Shown in pieces: positions 1 to 6,528 of a stretch of 11,265 nt of DNA. Location of the stretch: assembly GCA_028687415.1 (NCBI GenBank), contig JAQUAC010000048.1, positions 1 to 11,265 on the forward strand, in the 5' to 3' direction. This stretch comes from Acidocella sp. GTDB lineage: Bacteria > Pseudomonadota > Alphaproteobacteria > Acetobacterales > Acetobacteraceae. A program made the position numbers and the translations under genes. Positions within the stretch are counted from its first letter, which is position 1. Each line of letters begins with the position of its first letter. Under the pieces are notes generated by a model that had not been told where the DNA came from, did not search any database, and was given only the letters and a program-made list of their open reading frames with translations.

Positions 1-252
1 ACCGCGTTCATCGAAATGGTTGTGTGGCGGGTGCCCGAACCGGTGCGGGCAAGCAGTCACCCGTTCAAATACCGGCTGGCCTTGGTATCGAACGGCGTTT
101 GCACGCTTCGATACGACAATGAAGCCGGGAAGGGGGACCATAAACATATCGGGCCGGTTGAAGAGCCTTATGAATTTTGCGGACTTGATCAGTTAGAAGC
201 CGATTTTTGGAAGGATGTCGAAGCATGGTTGAAACAGCAAGACGCACAGTGA
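1..252 (+). CDS. tumE: TumE-family (DUF6516) toxin, 5'-truncated by window
   Basis: The reading frame is open from base 1, so the gene starts upstream of the window; the in-frame ATG at 16 is internal to the protein. The visible 83 residues carry the family signature: V-W-R-V-P-E-P near the left edge, a K-Y-R-L-A-L strand, then R-Y-D-N-E-A-G-K-G-D-H-K-H and a C-terminal A-D-F-W-K-D-V helix. Known TumE proteins are about 100 residues, so roughly the first 15-20 are missing. These proteins are annotated as toxins of a two-gene toxin-antitoxin system whose partner is a winged-helix protein of the HVO_A0114 type. That partner is the next gene and overlaps this one by 28 bases. The charged D-N-x-x-G-K-G-D-H-x-H block is the likely active or substrate-binding site (inference). 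Family assignment is by motif recognition only. Confidence 0.8.
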   Translation, partial: TAFIEMVVWRVPEPVRASSHPFKYRLALVSNGVCTLRYDNEAGKGDHKHIGPVEEPYEFCGLDQLEADFWKDVEAWLKQQDAQ

Positions 253-584
253 CGATCAGCGTCGGGAGTCTGGACGAGGCGCGGCGGGGACTGGCGGCCG
301 CATTTCGCGGCGTCGCGCAGGAACCGCGCATCACGTTTGCGAACCTCGATCTGATGTGGCGGACCCTTACGCCGCGCCGGCAGGAACTTTTGCAGGCGAT
401 GGCCGGGAAAGAAGCGCTGTCGATCAGGGGGCTTGCGCGGCTGGTCCGGCGGGATGTGAAAGCGGTCCATGGCGATGTTCAGGCATTGTTGCTCGCAGGC
501 GTGTTGCGGCCGGACGAGGCGGGTGGGGTAATCTTCCCCTATGACGTATTGCACGTTGATTATGAGCTTGCGGCGGTCGCTTAA
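225..584 (+). CDS. tumA: TumA-type antitoxin, HVO_A0114-family winged-helix protein
   Basis: The protein has 119 residues. The ATG at 225 is preferred because a GGAAGG ribosome-binding site sits at 209-214, ten bases upstream; a TTG at 207 in the same frame would overlap that site. The middle holds a winged helix-turn-helix: L-T-P-R-R-Q-E-L-L-Q-A-M, then S-I-R-G-L-A-R-L-V-R-R-D-V-K-A-V-H-G-D-V-Q-A-L as first helix, turn and recognition helix, and a wing ending in F-P-Y-D-V-L-H-V-D-Y. This matches the HVO_A0114 putative DNA-binding family, paired with TumE/DUF6516 toxins. The gene starts inside the toxin gene, so the two are probably translationally coupled. As is usual for such antitoxins, it likely neutralizes the toxin and represses its own promoter, which lies outside the window. 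The toxin-first order is less common among type II systems but normal for this family as far as I recall. Confidence 0.8.
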   Translation: MVETARRTVTISVGSLDEARRGLAAAFRGVAQEPRITFANLDLMWRTLTPRRQELLQAMAGKEALSIRGLARLVRRDVKAVHGDVQALLLAGVLRPDEAGGVIFPYDVLHVDYELAAVA

Positions 585-590
585 ACGCTC

Positions 591-603
591 CGCCCGCTGG
601 GCG
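591..603. terminator. Short GC hairpin between convergent genes, possible terminator
   Basis: A perfect 5-bp stem CGCCC/GGGCG with a GCT loop lies in the 32-base gap between the convergent antitoxin gene and the membrane-protein gene. No T-run follows on either strand, so it is at best a weak or bidirectional terminator. Its position is the main argument for it. Confidence 0.3.
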
Positions 604-616
604 TCTGTGGCGCCGG

Positions 617-1534
617 TCATTTCAGGAACCAGCCATAGGTGGTTCCGTCTGTTGTTGCTTCTGGCAGGCAGAGCGGCTTGCCGCCTCTGGTCTCGATTTT
701 CCACCCCTGTCCGGAGCAGGTTGCGAGTTGGCGGATGAAGCCGGCCTGGTAGAGCTGGTAGGCGAGGATGCCATCGGGGGTATTAGCCCAGGAAGCGCGG
801 ATTTTCTGGTCATGGATATGGGTGAGGAGATCGGCCTGGCCGGTGCGGTAGCCGTGGCGCCAGCCCTGGCGATGGGCGATGAAGACCGAGGCGCCGAAGA
901 CAATGGCCGCGATGGCGAAGGCGGAGGTGAAGGCGCCGAGGCTAGCCCGGCGGGAGCGGGCGGCTTCGATCTGGACGCGCTCATCAAGGGCGGCGGAGGT
1001 GGCTTCGGCGGCGAGAACTTTCCATTGGGTAATGAAGCCGTCACGGGTTTCGGTAGCGCCGGAGCGGAGGTTGTCGGCGGCCTGGTAGAGCTGGTTGGTG
1101 GCCAGACGGAATGTTTCGGCGATTGCGCCATCCATTTTGGTCGTACCGGCGGCGATTGTTTCGGTGATATTGTCCTTTGCGGCCCCGGTGGCCTGATCGA
1201 TGGAGCCGCGGAGATCGCGGCCGACCTCGATGGCGGCGTCCTGGATGGATTTGGCGAGGGTTGGTCCGGCGCGGTTGATCTCACGGGCGATCGCGGTTGC
1301 GGCCTTGCCGGCGTCACCGGCGGCGGCGCCGGCGGCAGCGGCGAGGGTAGAGGCGGCGTCGAGTGTGTTGCGGATGGCGGCGTTGTGGGCCTCGAGGGTG
1401 ATGAGGAGGAGCCAGCCGCTATCCTGGTCCTGCAGGCGGAGAACACGGCCGGCGCTGCGGATGCGGTTGATGGCGTCCTGATCGGGGGCGAAGCCGGCGA
1501 TCTCGCAGTAGGCGGTCTCGATATTGGTGGCCAT
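617..1534 (-). CDS. Coiled-coil single-pass membrane protein, third gene of the mobilization operon
   Basis: The protein has 305 residues. The chosen ATG (1534) has AAGGA 10-11 bases upstream; an in-frame extension to 1708 would overlap the preceding gene and give a basic, low-complexity tail, so it is rejected. Residues 50-190 are Ala-rich and helical, with repeated I/L-x-x-A spacing, suggesting a long coiled coil. One membrane segment is clear at about 199-220 (L-G-A-F-T-S-A-F-A-I-A-A-I-V-F-G-A), after a basic R-S-R-R stretch, which predicts a cytoplasmic N-terminus. The C-terminal 55 residues have S-W-A-N-T-P-D-G-I-L-A-Y and a later A-T-C-S-G-Q-G-W, two cysteines (273, 289) and a closing G-W-F-L-K, a pattern I associate with plasmid mobilization loci but cannot name. 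It lies 98 bases after the ParA-like gene. A role anchoring the relaxosome or ATPase at the membrane is inference. Confidence 0.7.
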   Translation of the reverse strand: MATNIETAYCEIAGFAPDQDAINRIRSAGRVLRLQDQDSGWLLLITLEAHNAAIRNTLDAASTLAAAAGAAAGDAGKAATAIAREINRAGPTLAKSIQDAAIEVGRDLRGSIDQATGAAKDNITETIAAGTTKMDGAIAETFRLATNQLYQAADNLRSGATETRDGFITQWKVLAAEATSAALDERVQIEAARSRRASLGAFTSAFAIAAIVFGASVFIAHRQGWRHGYRTGQADLLTHIHDQKIRASWANTPDGILAYQLYQAGFIRQLATCSGQGWKIETRGGKPLCLPEATTDGTTYGWFLK

Positions 1535-1632
1535 TGATGGGTGGGTCCTTTGCGACGGGAGAGCGATCCGCCGCGGCGCTGGCGAACCTGGGCTCGGCTG
1601 CTTGTGTTTGGGCGGCCAGCGGCTCGTCCGGT

Positions 1633-2343
1633 TCAGGCCCGGTTGGCGGCGGCGCTGGTTAGTTCGCCGAGGAGGGGAGCAAAGGTTTCGGCGCAATCGG
1701 CGCGCCATTTTTCCAGGGCGATGCGTTCGAACAGCGGGGCCTGGGCGAGAATGGTGGCGGGGGAGTGGCGATCGGTCTTGATCGCGGTGGCCAGCGGCCT
1801 GGGCAGGATGGGGAAGGGGCGGAGCGTGCCGCTGCGGGCCTCGATCTCGGTGCGGATTTTGCTGTCGCGGTAGACGGCGAAGCTGCCGTCCTCGTCGAAG
1901 AAGCGGTTGCCGATGACGTTGACGCGCCCCGGGTAGCTCTCCAGGAAATCCCGCAGGGCGAGGAGGCTGTCGCGCTCGTCGTTGATCACCCAGGCGATGG
2001 CGAGGGGGATGGCAAGGGCTTCGGCGCCGCGGCGGAGGTAGTCGCCGTAGCGGCGCATGGCGTCATTGTCGCGAGCGCCGGCGTTGATGACGCAGCTCTT
2101 GTCGCGGTGCTGTTCGATGGCGTTGAGCATGGTCTGCCATCCGGCCTCGGTGCGGGTATCGGCGGCGAGGGTAGCGTCGAGTTCGGCGCCGAGACATTTG
2201 GCCGCGTCAGGGTTGGCGGTATCGGTCTCGATGAGGAAGACGGGCCGGTTGAGGACGTGGCGGAGATGATCGGCGAGGGCGATGGCGACCATGGACTTGC
2301 CGACACCGCCCTTGTTACCGCCGACATAGATGATGCCGCTCAT
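1633..2343 (-). CDS. ParA/MinD-like P-loop ATPase (StbB/MobD-like)
   Basis: The protein has 236 residues. The N-terminus is a beta strand followed by a deviant Walker A motif, K-G-G-V-G-K-S at residues 11-17, with the signature lysine K11. A Walker A' segment F-L-I-E-T-D-T-A-N-P-D spans about 36-46. At the expected Walker B position the chain reads C-V-I-N-A-G-A (84-90), with Asn87 where ParA proteins have an aspartate. The length fits short ParA-like proteins without an N-terminal DNA-binding domain. Its ATG overlaps the TGA of the upstream helix-turn-helix gene (ATGA at 2340-2343), so translation is probably coupled; GGGAG at 2353-2357 is a good ribosome-binding site. Proteins of this class next to relaxase genes include StbB of R388 and MobD of IncQ-like plasmids, which affect conjugation and plasmid positioning. 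Assignment to StbB rather than a general partition ATPase is inference from gene order. Confidence 0.8.
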   Translation of the reverse strand: MSGIIYVGGNKGGVGKSMVAIALADHLRHVLNRPVFLIETDTANPDAAKCLGAELDATLAADTRTEAGWQTMLNAIEQHRDKSCVINAGARDNDAMRRYGDYLRRGAEALAIPLAIAWVINDERDSLLALRDFLESYPGRVNVIGNRFFDEDGSFAVYRDSKIRTEIEARSGTLRPFPILPRPLATAIKTDRHSPATILAQAPLFERIALEKWRADCAETFAPLLGELTSAAANRA

Positions 2344-2828
2344 ACGTCATCGCTCCCGAGGGCGAAGGTGCCCGCACCCGGTGCTTTTCCGGTATCGGTT
2401 ACATTTGCGCGGCCCGGTACTTTTGCTGGCGGCGCCGGATTCGACGGACGACCGGCAGTGTTGCCGGCAATATCTGCCGCATGCTTGCCAAGCTGCGATG
2501 ATGCCGCCGATTCAGCGTTCCCCATCTTCGCTTTTGTTCTTGTGGAAGATGCTGGCTTGCGGCTGCGTTTTCTGGCGAGAGCCGCGCGAATGGTGGCGGC
2601 ACTGGCGGCGAGGGGAGTGTTGTCGCGCAGCCAGTTGGCGATCTGGTCGATGGTATAGCCTTTGTCGCGCATGGATTTGATCTCACCGCTGAGGGCTTCG
2701 ATCGCGGCGCGCTTGGTCAGGATGGTGGCATCGCGGGCGGCAGGGAGAGCCTTCATCTGCGCCGCGATTTCCTTGATATCGTCATGGCTGATTCCAACAT
2801 CCTGCTTTACCTGTGTATCATCTGCCAT
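2340..2828 (-). CDS. Small helix-turn-helix mobilization/partition accessory protein
   Basis: The protein has 162 residues. Two ATG codons are possible: one at 2837 overlaps the only AGGA ribosome-binding site (2837-2840), while the ATG at 2828 stands 8 bases after it, so 2828 is chosen. The N-terminal third is acidic and helical. Residues 47-88 look like a helix-turn-helix: I-K-S-M-R-D-K-G-Y-T-I-D-Q-I-A-N-W-L followed by S-A-A-T-I-R-A-A-L-A-R-K-R-S-R-K, resembling the K-G-Y-T-x-x-Q-I-A segments of plasmid accessory DNA-binding proteins. The tail from about 90 is Pro/Ala/Ser-rich and probably disordered. It is the first gene of a leftward operon with the ParA-like ATPase and membrane protein, divergent from the relaxase. 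By analogy with StbA of R388 it may bind the intergenic region, regulate the operon and help relaxosome assembly. No family was identified with certainty. Confidence 0.7.
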   Translation of the reverse strand: MADDTQVKQDVGISHDDIKEIAAQMKALPAARDATILTKRAAIEALSGEIKSMRDKGYTIDQIANWLRDNTPLAASAATIRAALARKRSRKPASSTRTKAKMGNAESAASSQLGKHAADIAGNTAGRPSNPAPPAKVPGRANVTDTGKAPGAGTFALGSDDV

Positions 2829-3162
2829 GGCGATCATCCTTTCTCGTTCGGTCTCATGATGACCATTGCCCGATGTGATCCAGGAAGCAAGATCGGTCTG
2901 TCACAGCATAGCTAATCGAGTATCGCTTCGATATCTGTATCCATTCAAGCGACGAAGATTGAGCTGCTGGAGCGCAATTTCTGGTCTATCGACGCCAAGC
3001 CTTGCTTGTCTTTTACACACAACCGCACCTATGATGCATGGCGAGGGCAGAAGCCGGGGTATCACCCCCCCGCCCCGATTATCAAGCGGAAATGACCAAC
3101 CGCCAGCCTTTCTGGTGCCGCCACCTCCGACGACCAACAGCGACGACAGCGAGGACCAGCCG
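2829..3162. other. Divergent intergenic region, candidate oriT and promoters
   Basis: This 334-base gap separates the leftward accessory operon from the rightward MobF relaxase gene; in related systems (R388, for instance) oriT lies at this spot. It contains three perfect hairpins, each with a 5-bp stem and 3-base loop: TATCG-CTT-CGATA (2921-2933), CAAGC-CTT-GCTTG (2996-3008) and GGGGT-ATC-ACCCC (3056-3068). The second is followed by a T-rich stretch, TCTTTTACAC, of the kind often found next to a nick site. The relaxase reading frame stays open back to 2866, but no convincing start lies there. Divergent promoters must be here, though no clear -35/-10 pair was found. No nick site could be assigned. 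Confidence 0.45.
3151..3155 (+). promoter_or_regulatory. Ribosome-binding site fixing the relaxase start
   Basis: GAGGA ends seven bases before the ATG at 3163. It decides that the relaxase begins M-I-S-Y-S-H-L rather than 99 codons upstream, where the in-frame sequence has no relaxase similarity. Confidence 0.65.
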
Positions 3163-6153
3163 ATGATCTCATACAGCCATCTGACCGCGCAAGGCTCCGG
3201 GCAGGGATCTGCGTCAGGTGGCGGTTCCGGTGCCAGCATCGCCGGGGTGGTGCGATATCTGGAAGCGGCGCGACAGGATGGCCTGGCAGCGGAGCGTGGC
3301 GCCACGGCGATCGGCTATTACCAGGGCCGCGCGGCACCGTCGGTGTGGCTGGGGTCCGGTGCGACCGAGCTTGGTCTGGCCGGTGCGGTAGACGGCGCGG
3401 CGCTGGCGTCGGTTCTGGCGGGCCGGCTCCCTGACGGGACGGATCTGAGCGGACGGGGCAACCGGGCGGGTAGCCGCCGTCTGGGGCATGATCTGACGAT
3501 CAGTGCGCCGAAGAGTGTCAGCATCCTGGCGCTGGCTGGTGGCGATGCAAGGCTGCTGGCGGCGCATGATGAGGCGGTGCGGGCTGCGGCGGGCGAGGTG
3601 GAGCGTCTGATGCTGGTGGCGCGGCGGGGCAAGGCGGGGGCGGTGGTGGAGCGGACCGGCCGGCTGGTGGCGGCCGCATATCGGCATGAGGACAGCCGGC
3701 CGGTGGACGGGGTGGCGGATCCGCAGCTGCACACGCATCTGATCATCGCCAACATGACGCGGCGATCGGATGGGGTTTGGAGTGCGGCGTCGCTTGATTT
3801 CGGGGTGCGGAACGAGACGCTGCACATGCTGGACGCGGTGTACAAGGCGGAGCTGGCGAAGCGCGTGACGGAGCTTGGCTACGGGATCGAGCGGACGCGG
3901 GACGGGTTCGAGATCGCCGGTCTGACGCGGGAGCAGATTGCGGCGTTCAGCCGGCGGACGGCGGAGATTGACCGGACGCTGGCGGCGGGCGGTCTTGACC
4001 GGGAGGCGGCGAGTGCGGCGCAGCGTGTGCGGGCGAATGTATCGACCCGGCTGGAGAAGGGGCAGCCCGGGGAGGTGGAGCAGCGCTATGGCTGGCGGGC
4101 CCGGGCGCGGGAGGCCGGCCTCGACCTGGAGCGGGTACAGGGCATCGCGCTCGAGCGGGAGCGATCCGGTCTGGATCGCGGTGGCGCCGGGGAACGCGAT
4201 GCCGGCGGTCGAGAGCAAGCGATGGTTCTGGCGCGAGAGGCGGTAGCGGGCGCGGCGCGGCATCTGGGCGAGCGGGCGAGCGTGTTCAGCGCGGCGGGGC
4301 TGGCGCGGGAGGCGCTGCTGGCAGGGCTGGGCCGGGTGGGATCGGCCGAGGTCGCGGCGGCGATCGGGCAGCGTGCCGGCGGGCTGGTGGCCGGGGCGGA
4401 TGAGAGGCGGGGTCTGGTGTTCACGACACGGGCGGCGCTGGAGACCGAGCGGCGGGTGCTGGCGGTGGTGACGACCGGACGGGGGACGGCCCGGCCGGTG
4501 GCCGAGGCGGATGCGATCGAGCCTGTGCTGGAGCGGCAGGAGCGAGACCGGGGTCTGGTGTTCACCGCCGGACAGCGTGAAGCGGTCCGCCTCGCGCTTG
4601 GGACCGAGGACCGGCATGTCGGGATCGTGGGGGCGGCGGGTTCGGGCAAGACGCGCGCGATGGGTGCAATCGTCGCGGCGTATCGGGAGGCGGGGTATGA
4701 GATTGTCGGCCTGGCGCCGAGCGCTGCGGCGGCGCGGGAGCTGGGACAGGCGGGGTGTGACCGGACCCAGACACTTGAGGCCGGGCTACGCCGTCCGGCG
4801 GCCGAAACGGGTGGGGCTGCGCCTGGGGCGCGGCCCTGTCTGTATGTGCTGGACGAGGCGGGGATGGTGTCGGCGCGGGACATGGACCGGCTGATGCAGC
4901 GCGCCGAGGCGGAGGGGGCGCGGACGCTGCTGGTGGGGGATCCGCGGCAGCTGGCGAGCGTGGAAGCGGGATCGCCGTTCCAGCAGCTGCTGGAGGCGGG
5001 GGCGCTGCGGCATGTGCGGATGGATGAAGTGCAGCGGCAGCGTGATCCGGCGCTGCGGGAGATCGCGCAGCGGTTCGCGCGCGGCGACGCGGCGGGCGCG
5101 GTGGTGGCGGCGCAGCCATACATGGCGGTGGTGGAGAAAGACCGTCTCGCTGGGGCGGCGGCCGAGGCGTATCTCGGCCTGGCGCCGGCGGCGCGGGCGG
5201 ATACGCTGGTGCTGGCGGGAACCAACCGGATGCGCGCGGGGGTCAACGCGGCGATCCGTGACGGTCTGCGGGCGCGGGGCGAACTCGGCCGGGACGATCT
5301 GTCGGTGCAGGTGCTGGACAAGGCGGACCTGACCCGGGAACAGGCGCGGCGGGTCTCATCCTACGAGACGGGGATGGTGGTGGCGTTCTCCCGGGAGTTG
5401 AAGGACGGGCGGCGCATGGTGGCGGCGCGGGGCAGCCAGTGGGCGGTTGTCGGGCGAACCGGGGATCACGTGACGCTGCGGGTGCTGGGCAACCCTGCCG
5501 ATGGGGCGGCCGGCCGGGAGATCGCCTGGCGGCCATCGGGCGAGACGGCGACCGCCTATCATGCGCGGCCCCTTGGCTTGGCTGAGGGCGAGCGGATCGT
5601 GTTCCGGGAGAACGACCGCGCTCTTGGTGTCAGCAACGGCATGGGCGGGGTGGTGACCGGGCTGGACCGGGCGCGGGGCGAGGCGCTGGTGCGCAGCGAT
5701 GCCGGCGCGGCAATCCGCATCGGCGTCGATCGGGCGCATGTGATCGATCATGGCTATTGCCGGACCATCCACAGCAGTCAGGGGGCGACGGTGGAGCGGG
5801 CGATCGTGGTCGGCGAGGCGGGCCGGGTGGCGACGGCGCAGACCGCCTATGTGGCGGCGTCGCGGGAGCGCTCCGGGCTGCAAATCATCACCGATGACCG
5901 GGACAAGCTGTCCGCCGCCTGGTCACGCTGGGCGGAGCGGCAGACAGCGCGCAGCCTGCTGGCGCGGGAGGTCGAGCGGGAAATGCCGGTGAGCGACATC
6001 AGCCGGGAACGGGCGCGGCAGAAGACCCTCGAGCAGTCACGGCAGCGGGCCGCCGAACTGGCCAAGACCCGAGAGGCCGTCCGCGAGAAGCAGGCCGCGG
6101 CCCAGAAACAGCTCGAGCGCGGCCGTGACAGGGGCATGGAGATGGGGAGATAG
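3163..6153 (+). CDS. MobF-family conjugative relaxase-helicase (TrwC/TraI type)
   Basis: The protein has 996 residues, close to TrwC of R388. The N-terminal relaxase domain (about 1-300) would nick oriT and bind the 5' end through tyrosine. It has the three-histidine metal site: H175 in Y-R-H-E-D-S-R, and H190 and H192 in D-P-Q-L-H-T-H. L-T-I-S-A-P-K-S-V-S (111-120) is also typical. The helicase part has Walker A G-A-A-G-S-G-K-T (490-497), Walker B V-L-D-E-A-G (562-567), G-D-P-R-Q-L (592-597), and T-I-H-S-S-Q-G (868-874) with Y-V-A-A-S-R-E-R (896-903). The tail after 928 is Arg/Glu/Lys-rich, likely helical. The tyrosine region is odd: a Gly/Ser-rich insertion at 11-24, a lone Y32 where TrwC has a tyrosine pair, and Y52-Y53 at the second pair. 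It lies divergent from the accessory operon. No coupling protein or type IV secretion gene is in the window, so the replicon may be mobilizable rather than self-transmissible, though more may lie outside. Confidence 0.93.
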   Translation: MISYSHLTAQGSGQGSASGGGSGASIAGVVRYLEAARQDGLAAERGATAIGYYQGRAAPSVWLGSGATELGLAGAVDGAALASVLAGRLPDGTDLSGRGNRAGSRRLGHDLTISAPKSVSILALAGGDARLLAAHDEAVRAAAGEVERLMLVARRGKAGAVVERTGRLVAAAYRHEDSRPVDGVADPQLHTHLIIANMTRRSDGVWSAASLDFGVRNETLHMLDAVYKAELAKRVTELGYGIERTRDGFEIAGLTREQIAAFSRRTAEIDRTLAAGGLDREAASAAQRVRANVSTRLEKGQPGEVEQRYGWRARAREAGLDLERVQGIALERERSGLDRGGAGERDAGGREQAMVLAREAVAGAARHLGERASVFSAAGLAREALLAGLGRVGSAEVAAAIGQRAGGLVAGADERRGLVFTTRAALETERRVLAVVTTGRGTARPVAEADAIEPVLERQERDRGLVFTAGQREAVRLALGTEDRHVGIVGAAGSGKTRAMGAIVAAYREAGYEIVGLAPSAAAARELGQAGCDRTQTLEAGLRRPAAETGGAAPGARPCLYVLDEAGMVSARDMDRLMQRAEAEGARTLLVGDPRQLASVEAGSPFQQLLEAGALRHVRMDEVQRQRDPALREIAQRFARGDAAGAVVAAQPYMAVVEKDRLAGAAAEAYLGLAPAARADTLVLAGTNRMRAGVNAAIRDGLRARGELGRDDLSVQVLDKADLTREQARRVSSYETGMVVAFSRELKDGRRMVAARGSQWAVVGRTGDHVTLRVLGNPADGAAGREIAWRPSGETATAYHARPLGLAEGERIVFRENDRALGVSNGMGGVVTGLDRARGEALVRSDAGAAIRIGVDRAHVIDHGYCRTIHSSQGATVERAIVVGEAGRVATAQTAYVAASRERSGLQIITDDRDKLSAAWSRWAERQTARSLLAREVEREMPVSDISRERARQKTLEQSRQRAAELAKTREAVREKQAAAQKQLERGRDRGMEMGR

Positions 6154-6297
6154 GCTGCGAACTCAATGATCGGAACAGACAGAGGCGGCTCATGGCCAAC
6201 CGGGGCTGATCCGAGCGTTTTCTGTCGGGCTAATCTCGTACCTTGATATTTCATGACAAAGCATGATAAGTTGAAAAGAGAAGAATGGAGGTATGGC
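6154..6297 (+). promoter_or_regulatory. Promoter/operator region of the Doc-type toxin-antitoxin locus
   Basis: The 144 bases between the relaxase stop and the antitoxin start become AT-rich toward the right. Two copies of CATGAYAA, ten bases apart (CATGACAA from 6252, CATGATAA from 6262), lie 30-45 bases before the antitoxin start and could be an autoregulatory operator. The GGAGG ribosome-binding site at 6287-6291 ends six bases before the ATG at 6298 and decides that start over the ATG at 6253, which falls in the repeats. A TTGATATT stretch near 6243 could contain a -10 element; this is weak. Confidence 0.35.
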
Positions 6298-6528
6298 ATG
6301 GTTGCCCAATCCCGCGAGAAATTCGCAACCCAAGTGAATTCGGAAATTCTGTCCGCCGTACGCAGTCTCGCGGAGAGCGAGGGGCGCCAGATTCAGGCGC
6401 TTGTCGATGAAGCGTTGGCCGATCTGGTCGAAAAGCGAAAGCAGGGTAAACCCCGTGCCAATGTCATGATCGCTTATCAGGCGAGCCATGAGAAATTCGG
6501 ATCGCTTTACAAGAAGCTGGCTGAATGA
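6298..6528 (+). CDS. Antitoxin of a Doc-type toxin-antitoxin pair
   Basis: The protein has 76 residues and an excellent ribosome-binding site (GGAGG, six-base spacing). The sequence begins S-R-E-K-F-A-T-Q-V, a short beta-strand-like stretch, followed by two helices (S-A-V-R-S-L-A-E-S-E-G-R-Q-I-Q-A-L-V-D-E-A-L), which fits a ribbon-helix-helix DNA-binding domain. The C-terminal half is basic (V-E-K-R-K-Q-G-K-P-R) and ends Y-K-K-L-A-E; this part probably binds the toxin. Its last codons overlap the ATG of the downstream Doc gene (ATGA at 6525-6528), the usual layout of a type II antitoxin-toxin operon. The product would bind and repress its own promoter alone or with the toxin (family knowledge). 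Because the toxin gene is frameshifted, this may now act only as an orphan antitoxin or regulator. Confidence 0.75.
   Translation: MVAQSREKFATQVNSEILSAVRSLAESEGRQIQALVDEALADLVEKRKQGKPRANVMIAYQASHEKFGSLYKKLAE

Noticed and set aside
1535..1708. 58-codon upstream extension of the coiled-coil membrane protein
   Set aside because: It overlaps the end of the ParA-like gene, is Arg/Pro-rich out-of-frame-like sequence, and the internal ATG at 1534 has a proper ribosome-binding site.
728..2658. Long open frames on the plus strand (for example 728-1537 and 1765-2658)
   Set aside because: They lie opposite the three accessory genes, have Gly/Asp/Val-biased composition typical of antisense frames in GC-rich DNA, and show no family motif.
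3031..3039. ATGATGCAT, reverse of a near match to the StbA-binding repeat of R388
   Set aside because: Only one copy is present, whereas StbA sites come in arrays; a single 8-of-9 match is expected by chance.
2866..3162. N-terminal extension of the relaxase by 99 codons
   Set aside because: The frame is open but has no ribosome-binding site and no relaxase-like sequence; the ATG at 3163 has GAGGA at ideal spacing and gives a TrwC-like N-terminus.
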